Origin: Bemisia tabaci
Lineage: Eukaryota > Arthropoda > Insecta > Hemiptera > Aleyrodidae
Reading direction: 5' to 3'
Length of the DNA: 64,000 nt
Assembly: GCF_918797505.1 (NCBI RefSeq)
Contig: NC_092797.1
Span: forward strand, 14,397,372-14,461,371
Shown: in pieces, positions 55,501 to 64,000 of the stretch
Position numbering within the stretch: the first letter of the stretch is position 1
How the letters are laid out: every line of letters begins with the position of its first letter
Position numbers and translations under genes: made by a program
The notes under the pieces: model-generated
What the model was told of the DNA's origin: nothing
Seen by the model: the letters and a program-made list of their open reading frames with translations, nothing else
Database searches by the model: none

Positions 55501-55818
55501 ACCGCGAAAACTTTAAAATTCAAATTTTCAAATTTTGAACGTAAAGTACATTTTTTCCATCACGAGATAAAAGCACAAACAAGTTTTGAATTGTTGACTG
55601 TATCACCATGATTCCAAAAATACAATACACAACATAGCATTGACTAACAATAAAACAGTATGCAATAAAATAAAGTCATGACAAGGAACATAGCCGAAAA
55701 TGGCGCCGATTCCCATCAACCAACGCGCGGTCTCTACAATGTAACATGCTGCATTGATACTCCCCAGCTGGGACCGTCCGGAATAGCAGCTCTAGTGCAA
55801 GCACCAGAGCCGCTAAAA
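52596..55818 (+). mobile_element. Element Y, copy B (~3.2 kb)
   Basis: CAACAAGCAGGAAGCTCC to CCAGAGCCGCTA, inverse of copy A. AAATG lies on both sides (about 52590 and 55818), a possible 5-bp target duplication, though copy A lacks one. The frame at 52753-52968 (71 residues) is identical in both copies; other shared frames differ by one or two residues each. One block (55137-55228) is unrelated to its counterpart in copy A (48029-48082). Confidence 0.88.
53043..53312 (+). pseudogene. Mariner transposase N-terminal fragment in Y copy B
   Basis: Same fragment as in copy A with 11 more residues at its N-terminus (a Leu codon where copy A has TAG). The motif IVQNHLNFQKVSA and YKEKRM are unchanged. 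No catalytic domain follows. Confidence 0.6.
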
Positions 55819-57700
55819 TGAGAGATATCCATTTCATGCATTGTAAAATGTATCATGTCCAAGGCCACATTTTTCTCAGTTGCTGGCAATGAGCTTTGTC
55901 GAAAGAGTGGGAGGAAGGGGGGGAAGGTGGGGGAATATGTAGGAAGGGGAAAAAAAGGAGAAAAGGGGGGATGCATAAAATAAAAGCTGATCTTCATAAA
56001 CAGAACAACAGTTCAGGGAAGAAGACAAAATCAAATGCTTTAAACGATTAAAACTAAAATCGGAAAAGGTTTCGCACAGTTTGCGAGACTCCTTTTCCTT
56101 TTTGGTTAGGATCTCTTATGTCTCTCTCTTTCTGTAAACCTGAAACGTCCACATGTCAGTGGTGATTTTTGAATGTTGGCAGCACTGTTTTTCCATTAGA
56201 CATTTAGAGTTGTGCTCATCATAAAACGTCGAAATAAAGCACGGGGGTTGGGACGCGGAGCGACCAGTGGGTGGATCCCCTAGTAAATGTATATACAACG
56301 ATCGATTCTTCACCTAAAATCGATATTTTTAAAAGATTCCTTCTTGAGAGAAACAGTGTTGCCAACTTGCAAAATCGTCGCTGCCACATGTTTATACGAC
56401 GTTTTTCCCAAGCACCGGCAGCGCAGCGCGTAGCATCATCGTGAATCGTTCGCGAAATTTCAGGAAAGAATGGATGGTTTACACCGAAAATCCTCGACTT
56501 TCGCAGGAACTTCATTCTCACTCTCCCAGTGGTCAATCTCCATCGTTCCTCCAGTTCACGGACAGCTTTTGCTTTACCCTTTCAATTTGGAGAGCTTTAG
56601 CCTATTTTTCACACTTTGCCAGGCGCCCGAAGAGAAGGTGGCGAAGGGAAACAAATTGCGTTTGTTCTCAACTTTTCTAACGCTCCAGATTTCCCGAGCT
56701 GTCCAATTACGGCGTGGGTAATTGGCCTTCACCTTCCTGTTCCTCGAAAAACTAATTTCTGGGCGAAAAACACTTACAAGTATTTTGCCAGCTTGTGAAA
56801 AGGCAACCTGAGACGATCGCTGTTTTTTTCTTCGCTTCTCGTGCGGCAGGTTGCGACTCAGTCAAATCCTGACAGTTTCCCACGCGAAATATGATTTTCC
56901 GAGGAAAAATCGAGTGCTGATTGAGCATTTTCCGAACGTTAATGGGCTTCGCGCTCTTCTAAGGAAATGAGTCAAAGATTTCCCAGAAAATATTTCTTAA
57001 GGGCTGAACTGAATAGCCTCGAAAATACCGTCTTAGTTCATTCCGAAACTTAAAGTAGCTGAAGTACTTTATGCTGCTGTGTCAAATTGTAAAAGATTGA
57101 ATCATAACGACTGTAGAGGTAAAATAACTGCATTTTTTCCCGGATAAGACTTAATTTATCACAAAAAGGCTGGATTTCACTGGAAAACCCTAATCTCATT
57201 CAGTTGTACCATGGAAAAAATACACAAGTTCGTGATAATACGACCACAGCTTTGGTGACATCATGACTCTGTGTTACCCAGAGTATGCTCTACAGAGGAA
57301 AAAAAATCTCATTTATAGCCCGCACTTCCTCTCTTCCCTCCTTTTGCGTTTTTTTTGTAACTAGGATAAGAAAAAGGTTTAATTTTTGTTCTACAAAGTT
57401 CGGTTTAAAAAATGAACTTTAAGCATTAATATGGATCGATGCCAACCTCCGTTAGCTGCCCATCACTCATATTTAATTTTCTTGAAAACGTGGCTTGACT
57501 TTTTTAGCTCCTTTTTGACAGATTAAGTCCAAAAGAATTAATAGTATGACACGGAAACTTATTTTACAAACTCAAAACCGTTTTAATTCTAAGTTTATTT
57601 ACAATTATAAGCATTTTTATGCCAAATATGTCTCTGATGAAGTGCTCCAGTAAACAAAAAATATCTTATAAGTAAGAGATTTTTAGCACGAAGATCATAT
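55819..57700. other. Non-coding stretch, no gene seen
   Basis: A G/A-rich tract at about 55905-55975 (GGAAGGGGGGGAAGGTGGGG type). Overlapping frames on both strands at 56219-56798 (60-105 residues) show no domain. No recognised repeat copy apart from a partial M-type TIR start (CACTGGAAAACC, 57180). Confidence 0.4.
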
Positions 57701-57949
57701 CGATGGCCTAAGTGTGGAACCTTGTACCCTCGTCTGAAGACTTCCTGTCATACTTCATTTTTTCTGCGGAAAACTAATGAACGTAATTTCTTGAAAATTT
57801 CCCTAATTTTCTTTCTCTGTCGGCAAACTTTTCTATGTAAATTTCAAGACATAAAGGCAGCTTCTCTATCCTCGAAAAAATGAAAAAGGAGCAAAATTTT
57901 GAGACGATCGATGTTATGGAAATACGTGGTTTCGCGCACTTTGGCCATC
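57701..57949. mobile_element. MITE K, copy 2
   Basis: CGATGGCCTAAGTGTGG at the left and GCACTTTGGCCATC at the right; GAAGACTTCCTGTCATACTT and GAAATACGTGGTTTCG match copy 1 (which has the same blocks in the opposite arm). Confidence 0.72.
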
Positions 57950-59106
57950 AATATTCTTCTTTGAACAGTAATAAATGAGCAGCGAGATAGAACCGAGTGG
58001 TATTAAAAATAAAAAAATTATTTATTTAATAGAAAAATGAGTCGACAATAGTTTGCATTCTTATGGAGGCTTATTCTCTACACAAACTGATTGCAGTGGA
58101 AGCACAGGTCGTGAAAAAAAAACAAAGCAATTTCGTAAATTGTGCTTGTGTGTGAGTTTTATTCCCTCTGTATTGAGATATCAGCTTTACGCTGAATTTT
58201 TAACGCACGTTGGCTGAAAAATTCCAACATACTACTTATTTCCTCCCGGCAATTTACAATTATGAGACGAATACTCTCGTTAAAAGCATTGACTACAAGA
58301 AAATTCGACTTAAAGTTTATTTTCTCACGCTAAGCTCAGCGAAGAAGATGTAATTCAAATCTATTTTGCTCCGTTCTAATATCCATATGACTCAATTCCT
58401 TTCCACCAAACGCCGTCCAAATAAGAAGTCAGATCGATATCTCTTAAATCCATTTAATTATGAGGTTCACGTTTTGACTGGTGAAGTCACTAATATCTCG
58501 CTGAATTTCTGAAATTCATCAATCCTCTTCACCGCGTGGGAGGAGCAGGCTTTACTGCTTTGAGTGGCAATTTAAGGAATTCATTCTCCCGGGACTCAAC
58601 TCGGTCGGAATGTCAGATTTTCCAGTTATTCGCTCATTCGCCGCTACCTCGTCCCGGTGAAAACATGCACCGCGATGGGCAACCTTGAGATTCGTCCTGC
58701 CTCAGAAAGCCAAGGCAGCTTACAGAACACTTGAATTCATCTCAGTGATGCCAGATGCCCCTATAAAATAAGCCGCGCTCACATCATCGGGCTACGATGG
58801 GAACTCTTAAAAAGTTGGGCGAATTGGCAATGTCGATTCGACCAGATTGCAAGGTTGGCCCCGTGTTATAAAGTGAAGGAGCGTGATGGTATTCACCGCG
58901 GTAGAAATTTTTGTAAATTGACCCGGAGTAATTGGGGATCGACTCGAGTATATAGACGCTTGAATTATTGATTGGAGTTGAAAGATTTTAACGACGGCAT
59001 CTGATGGGAGATATCTCGTAAATGATTCGGTTCGTTCAAAACATGCGATCGCATATTGCTGGAAGAAACGAATACTGATATCAAATAAAAATGACTTGGT
59101 AATATA
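57950..59106. other. Non-coding stretch, no gene seen
   Basis: Unique within the window. The frame at 58807-59172 (121 residues, minus) runs into MITE D and has no domain. Confidence 0.4.
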
Positions 59107-59365
59107 CTGCCGTGCTATGGAAAAACGCCGTATGAACATTCGAGAGTTGCCAAATTTCTTCGAATAAAACATATATATATATAGTTGTGAGGAAAGTTTC
59201 GTAGGGTTCTCATTGAAATCAGATGGTTTAGATTAAATCGCGGACAAAATTTTTCTGAAAAATTTGAAAAAAAAAATTCTCAATTTTTCTGGTAAATTTG
59301 AATTTTATTGAAAGAAATATGGCGGTATCAGGAGGCTCATGCGGCGTTTCTCTTTAGCACGGTAG
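59107..59365. mobile_element. MITE D, copy 3, with TATA target duplication
   Basis: CTGCCGTGCTATGGAAAAAC at the left and GTTTCTCTTTAGCACGGTAG at the right. Perfect TATA at 59103-59106 and 59366-59369. Confidence 0.92.
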
Positions 59366-59680
59366 TATAGTTCTTACAAGCTGCGGAGATTTTCAATTTA
59401 CGTAACTATTTTTTCTACACTGCAGAATTTTACAACGTTCAACAAGATGATGATGCCGCCCGTCATCTTTGGTGTCAATTCGTAAGCTTAAAAAAAAAAA
59501 ACTCTTTTTGAGACTGAAATTTGAACGACAAACACCATCTTTATAGGATGCATTTTTGAAACTGGAACCAAGTCTTGCAGTAATTATAATATAGAGTATA
59601 ATTTTTCACGATGAAAATTTTACTAAGCGTTTTGAATTTTCGACCACTTTGTCGTTTCTTGGACGCAGGGACGTAGTTAC

Positions 59681-59935
59681 AATTGGACTGAGTTAAGCAG
59701 AAAGGAACCAACCCACATTTTGGAAAAAATTGAGTTATGAATGGTTTTGAACTCAACCGTTGCTCTACTATCTATCGCCAAAAATTCAAAGTTTTTGTTG
59801 GAGCAAATTTTGTAGAAATTGAACTTGAAGTTTATCTTTTACATTGAGTCTTATGCAGGAGCCAAACTTTAAACCTCTTTTTCTCGGTTCGATCCCGATG
59901 TGGCTTGGTTCCTTTCTGTTAAACGCGGTCCAATT
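59681..59935. mobile_element. MITE B, copy 5
   Basis: AATTGGACTGAGTTAAGCAG with AAAGGAACCAACCCACAT at the left; ATGTGGCTTGGTTCCTTTCT with GTTAAACGCGGTCCAATT at the right. The cleanest B copy. Confidence 0.88.
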
Positions 59936-60469
59936 TAAGGTTGCAAAATTGACCTAAAAAATTCACCGATAATACTCAATTATGTTACAATTAAATTTCT
60001 GTTCAACGGTTTGCTGATTTTTACAAAAAATCAGAAGAAAACCCTGTGAAATTGTCAGCCAGACACGCACGACAGTCTGCGAAAGGGAATTTTTCAACAT
60101 TGAAGTGACGTTACGTTTTTCCACCTGGGACACGACAAATTTCGTCGTAACGTATAACTCCATTTCGTAAGTAACAACAATTTAATTTCTCACAAGATTG
60201 TGCCTGCGGACTTTCCGAAGAAAAGTTATCTGAAATTTGCATGAGCTAGAAGTGAAATCAGTGAAATTTTCAGTTTGCAATTCCCAAGATTCTTCTGGTA
60301 AAAATTCCATTCGCGCGAGGAAATTTGGTAACATCGAAATGTAGTTAGTTACGTTCTTTTGTGAGGAGAACGACAAATTCAAGGGCTGGAACGGCTGTTA
60401 TGAGCACCTGCCCAAATGTAAACCCCTCGCTGCACACGCGGAAACTCCGGCGCCCTATCTAATCCGGCT
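59936..60469. other. Non-coding stretch, possible D-like remnant
   Basis: GGAAATTTGGTAACATCGAA at about 60319 is similar in wording to the D right half, but no TIR is seen. Two 66-residue frames on the minus strand are not convincing. Confidence 0.35.
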
Positions 60470-60556
60470 CACAGTGGATCGAGTCATTATGCAGGCAGGA
60501 AATGAAAATGTTGACCAAAACTGCAAATTTCGATGGTTATCTTGTCACAACTTGAC

Positions 60557-60978
60557 TGGACCGCGTTAAACAGAGAGGAACCGAGCCACATCAATTATTG
60601 TTACCAAATTTAACTGGGGAATTCAATTTTTTGCGAGACATGTTTGTGGGGATTTCCTTGAAATTTTTAAGGAATATCCTTCGTATTATGGAGAAAAAAT
60701 TCACTAAAATTTAACGAAAATCCGCATAACCGTTTTCACGCAAGAAATTAAACTGCCCAATTAAATTTGGCAATAGCGGATGTGGCTTGGTTCCCTCTAC
60801 CTTAGTAAAAGTGAGTCATCCTGACGTCAGGCTATGTTTCATAAACCACCCTGAGTCCGACTGATTCAGGCTGATGCCAGACTGATGTCAGCCGAATCAG
60901 TGAGACTCAGGGTAGTTTATGAAACATAGCCTGACGTCAGGCTGAATCACTTTTACTAAGGCTGCTTAATGCGGTCCA
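60557..60978. mobile_element. MITE B, copy 6, inside A and carrying C
   Basis: TGGACCGCGTTAAACAGAGA at the left and GCTTAATGCGGTCCA at the right. The host sequence ACTTGA occurs on both sides, and MITE A copies without B lack it twice, so a 6-bp or slightly longer target duplication is likely. MITE C interrupts it near its right TIR. Confidence 0.88.
60801..60960. mobile_element. MITE C, copy 2, inside B inside A
   Basis: CTTAGTAAAAGTGAGTCATC at the left and CTGAATCACTTTTACTAAG at the right; the core CTGACGTCAGGCTATGTTTC is inverted in the second half. Related to the palindrome centre at 380-506. Confidence 0.92.
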
Positions 60979-61124
60979 ACTTGAGGGGATGCTTCAAAAA
61001 GAAAATTTCACGAGAAAACCAATGAAACCACTTTTAGAACCTCAAAGTTTTGTTGAAACGGAGGTTTGAGCTTTTAAAGTTCCCAAACATTGTCTAACCA
61101 CTCCTATTGACAGGATCCACTGTG

Positions 61125-61470
61125 CGGCGAGCGCGGCGGGAAAGCGGGAAAGCGGGGCGCGTTGTTTTTCCCGTCACGACCCGGCTATGAGAATTCGGCA
61201 ACAGGACGTGAATACTGAGAAACAAAGTGAGCTGCCGGTAATGGGTTTGAAAATGATCCCGGACGCCTTCCCGCGTCTATAAGTGGGTGTTCCCCGGCGG
61301 CGATGAGCCGAAACCCATATCCAGCCCAAGACGTCACCTTTCAATGAGTGCGTCGCGCGGCAATGGATTATTTTGTATTCATCGCCGACGCCCCCGACGC
61401 CCGAGCGCCCCGACGCCCGACGGAAGCGGAAAAGTATGAGCAACGCCGAGCTGATGCTTTCCAGTGTATA
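61125..61470. promoter_or_regulatory. CpG-rich island, candidate regulatory DNA
   Basis: CGGCGAGCGCGGCGGG near 61124, GGCGGCGATGAGCCG near 61296 and CGACGCCCGAGCGCCCCGAC near 61394. Open frames on both strands (115 minus, 106 plus) are expected from the composition. Unique in the window. Confidence 0.28.
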
Positions 61471-61956
61471 ATAACGCCATCCTTCCACGCTTCTTCTATA
61501 TCTCCGCAGGAGAGGGAGCAAGGTGTGGTCGACAGTGTTCGAAACTCACCTTTGAGTTTTAGGAGCCATGTGGCGTATCAAGCCCGATTTTTAGGCGCGA
61601 TTGAAGACTTTTTAGGGGCCAAATTGACTTTTTGCCTACGTATTACGGCGCGTTTAGTGAAAATTTAGACGCAAGATGTTTTCGTAACAGAACTAGTAAG
61701 AAGCTGTAATTTGGGGAGGACGAAAGCACAAATGATGAAATCGTGAAGAATAGAAAAAGCTTTCACTTGCGGTGCTGAAAACTTCGAATAATCACCCGAT
61801 ATGAAAATTCAGATTTTTATGAGGCAATTTTTAGGGGCCACGTTGGCACAGAGCCTTCATTTTTTAGGCGCATTTGGCGCGTTGGCGCCTGTGAGCTTCG
61901 AACACTATTGGTTGATGGTGGCGTTTGGCTCCGAGAACTCTTCACTGTCGTTTATT

Positions 61957-62034
61957 CGGACGTATTTATACTAAAAGGAACTATGTTGCACATGAATCCT
62001 CTATTCATAGTTCATTTTGGCCTAAATACGTCCA
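61957..62034. mobile_element. 78-bp hairpin of the GGACGTATTT family
   Basis: GGACGTATTTATACTAAAAG with GAACTATG, a ~20-base loop, then CATAGTTCATTTTGGC with CTAAATACGTCC. Both arms are intact apart from a few mismatches. Possibly a minimal MITE; shares its end with the element at 26442-26837. Confidence 0.75.
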
Positions 62035-62252
62035 GTTCGACGCATAAAAGTAGTATGCCGATAACTAAAGTGCGAAACTACTTATGTCTTTTGTGATGTT
62101 TTAACATTTTAGTTCCTATTTTATTTTTTCGAGGAAAAACAAGTCGACTTTACAGCTTGAAATTTTTACAGAATATTCTGCCAATGGGGAGGAAAAATTT
62201 AGGAAGTTTTCGATGAATTACGTTGGCCAGTTTTATAAGGAAGGAGAATTTC

Positions 62253-62503
62253 GATGGATAAGGTGCAAAACAACGTATCTCCATTGCGATGTTTCAAAAT
62301 TTCCGTTTTTATTTAATTAATTTGGGGAGAAACAAGGCAACTCAATGGTTTGAAATTTTTACAGAATATTCTGCAGACGGAGAGGGAAAACCGAGGAAAT
62401 TTTCGATGAATTACGTTGAATAGTTTTTTAAAGAAACCATGAAGTATGACAGGAAGTTTGCAACGTTGCAATAGGAGATACGTGATCTCGAAACTTAGCC
62501 ATC
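62253..62503. mobile_element. MITE K, copy 3
   Basis: GATGGATAAGGTGCAAAACA with CGTATCTCC at the left and GGAGATACGTGATCTCG with AACTTAGCCATC at the right; GAAGTATGACAGGAAGTTTG matches copy 1. Confidence 0.75.
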
Positions 62504-62529
62504 GATATATGTCATTCAGCACGCTATGT

Positions 62530-62600
62530 AGGGAGATGCATCTATGAAAGAGCCAGAAATAAAGGTTCCTTTTGGCAAAATGTAGTTTAATCTGGGTTCA
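62530..62600 (+). repeat. Dispersed core J, partial copy 6
   Basis: GAAAGAGCCAGAAATAAAGG and TTTTGGCAAAATGTAGTTTA match the second and third J blocks. Confidence 0.45.
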
Positions 62601-62772
62601 ATCAGGAAAGGGCCTCGATTCATTTTACCACGGAGACCTGATATACACCAGTCACAGAGTAAACCAAAACTTTTGTGACCAGTCAAAGCCTTCTATAACC
62701 CTCATTTTTTTGAAGTCTCCTTCATTCAGTGTGAAATGAATCAGTGTTTCTTACCACCTCATAACAGAGGAC

Positions 62773-63512
62773 ATACAGGGTGATCCAAAAATAGCCTATT
62801 GCCAGCACCAAGCATGTAACTTTAAAAGAAAGAGACTTTAGACTTCTACAGACTTCAAATTTTGTGAGTGCTCCTGGGGTTAAAGAATATAACTTTTGGG
62901 AACCTCCTTCATAAAAAAATAAAAATAAAATGGAGATGTTGCTTGCGTGAGGAATTTGCGATTTGACTGTTGATTCCAACGTAAAAGTTTGCGAGAGACA
63001 CGATGGTGCCACTGGTTTTCTCTGAAATCAACTCCCAAGCTCTGAAAAAGCTCTCAAGTTGAGGCAATAATGGAGGGGATATCCCATGCTATCCCGAGAG
63101 TCCACCTCCAAATAAAGACAAACTCTTCATGCAAAGATAGGGAACAAATACAGTAGCAAGGTTGCCGTGTGTTCAGTTTTGGAGTCCCCACATAAAGTGG
63201 CAGTCCTGTCAATGTATTTGCTCCCTACCTTTGCATGGAGAGTTTGTTTTGATGTAGAGGTGGACTCTCATGATAGCGTGGGATATCCCATCCATTTTGG
63301 TCTCAACTTGAGAGCTTTTTTTGAGCTTGGGAGTTGATTTCAGAGAAAACCAGTGGGACCATCGTGTTTCTCGCGAACTTTTACCTAGGAATCAACAGTC
63401 AAATCGCAAATCCCTCACTCATGCAACATCTCCAATGAAGGGATCGCCGTAACAAGAAGAAAGAGGCCTAGGAGTTAGTGAGGCGTCGCGGGACTTTAGG
63501 ATCACCCTGTAT
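62773..63512. mobile_element. Tc1/mariner-type short-TIR element enclosing MITE N copy 3
   Basis: TACAGGGTGATCC (about 62774) and the inverse GGATCACCCTGTA (about 63499-63511) face each other, with TA outermost on both sides. The CAGGGTGATCC end is typical in style of Tc1/mariner elements. No transposase; most of the interior is MITE N. Confidence 0.6.
62929..63435. mobile_element. Foldback MITE N, copy 3
   Basis: AATGGAGATGTTGCTTGCGT at the left and CATGCAACATCTCCA at the right; arms as in copies 1 and 2 (CGATGGTGCCACTGGTTTTC, GTCCACCTCCAAATAAAGAC). Confidence 0.9.
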
Positions 63513-63514
63513 GT

Positions 63515-64000
63515 TGCGCTAGAGCCGTGATTTTTCCCGAGGAAGTGGAGGAGAGGACGGGGGAGCGAAAACAAGTGGATGAGCGGGAAAAAAATAAAAA
63601 CCGGGGCTCGCCGGGGGCTCTTTTTTAGCAAGTTTGGCGGGGTTCGGGATTGGGGAGGAAAAAAGTTGCCGCCGCCGCGAGCGGGACACAGCTCACGTAT
63701 CCCGCGAGAGGACGAGTACGCCCGCCAAGTGTCAGCTCGGTTCAAACCGAGTCCTTCGTCTGATTTTCAATTTGCCATGCTAGTCTGGTCACTTCCTCTC
63801 ATTCTGCGCTCCTTTCCTTCGCCACGTTGCCGTCCGCTACTTAGCGAGCCAGTTTTAGTCATCCGAACGGGTCGACCACACGGAGAAAAAAACTTCGTGC
63901 GTGGGACCCAAAGTTTCGGTCATATGGATCTCTGAAGTTTTCGGATTGAGCATCCGAACACTTAAGGTCCAGCTGCTCAGGTTTGGATCACACATCTGAA
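63515..64000. other. CG-rich stretch at the window edge, no gene proven
   Basis: GGGCTCGCCGGGGGCTC near 63604 and GCCGCCGCCGCGAGCGGG near 63668. Frames of 118 (plus) and 108 (minus) residues overlap head-on, so at least one and probably both are composition effects. It could be the start of a promoter region that continues beyond the window. Confidence 0.3.

Larger units (their letters stand above)
60470..61124. mobile_element. MITE A, copy 4, carrying nested MITEs B and C
   Basis: CACAGTGGATCGAGTCATTA at the left and TTGACAGGATCCACTGTG at the right. Without the insert it would be ~225-235 bp, as in the other copies. The text resumes after the insert with GGGATGCTTC and TTTCACGAGAAAACCAATGA, as in copy 1. 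Confidence 0.9.

Noticed and set aside
61174..61668. 115- and 106-residue frames on opposite strands
   Set aside because: They lie in a CpG-rich island, show no domain, and oppose each other.
63419..63935. 108- and 118-residue frames at the window edge
   Set aside because: Same reason: CG-rich DNA and head-on overlap; part lies in MITE N.

Overview
This window reads as non-coding, AT-rich animal DNA that is crowded with transposable elements. It is most likely from an insect. Several short repeats (TIRs beginning CTGCCGTGCTAAGG, CACTGGAAAAAA, or the GGACGTATTT hairpin) remind me of whitefly (Bemisia) and other hemipteran intergenic sequence, but that is an impression from memory, not a database result. 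I see no convincing host protein-coding gene. The only recognisable coding sequences belong to mobile elements: a 5'-truncated Jockey-type LINE reverse transcriptase (minus strand, about 7.06-8.23 kb), the C-terminal half of a mariner transposase (30.8-31.3 kb), and two copies of a decayed mariner N-terminal fragment (about 50.0 and 53.2 kb).

Layout. 1-0.9 kb: a huge hairpin made of inverted ~150-bp units with a small palindromic MITE at its centre. 2.0-2.8 kb: a CpG-rich island. 2.8-6.5 kb: several MITEs and the first copy of a ~1.8-kb element (called H here). 6.7-8.6 kb: the LINE, with visible target-site duplication, next to a foldback MITE. 9-30 kb: non-coding DNA with many foldback elements. 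30.3-32.5 kb: H copy 2, split by a mariner. 38.7-40.8 kb: H copy 3, inverted relative to copy 1 and split by a 253-bp MITE. 41-47 kb: more MITEs and a CpG-rich island. 47.1-55.8 kb: a foldback element invaded by a 3.2-kb element (called Y), with a second, almost identical Y copy in opposite orientation 2 kb away, so that the whole forms a very large inverted repeat. 57-64 kb: further MITEs, including a three-deep nest at 60.5-61.1 kb.

The main story is nesting. Because several families occur more than once, the window contains its own empty sites. H copies 1 and 3 show the mariner site of copy 2 unoccupied, and H copies 1 and 2 show the MITE site of copy 3 unoccupied. The second arm of the foldback shows the Y insertion site empty. 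MITE family letters used below are local labels only: A (TIR CACAGTGGATCGAGTCA), B (TIR TTGGACCGCGTTAA), C (TIR CTTAGTAAAAGTGA), D (TIR CTGCCGTGCTAAGG, 4-bp TSD), K (TIR CGACGGTGAAAC, 4-bp TSD), M (TIR CACTGGAAAAAA, 2-bp TSD), N (TIR ATGGAGATGTTGC), J (a ~90-bp dispersed core).

Other GC/CpG-rich islands (17.9-18.25, 29.4-29.75, 42.9-43.5, 61.1-61.5 and 63.5-64 kb) stand out against the repeats. They could be regulatory or promoter DNA of a neighbouring gene, but nothing in the sequence proves it.
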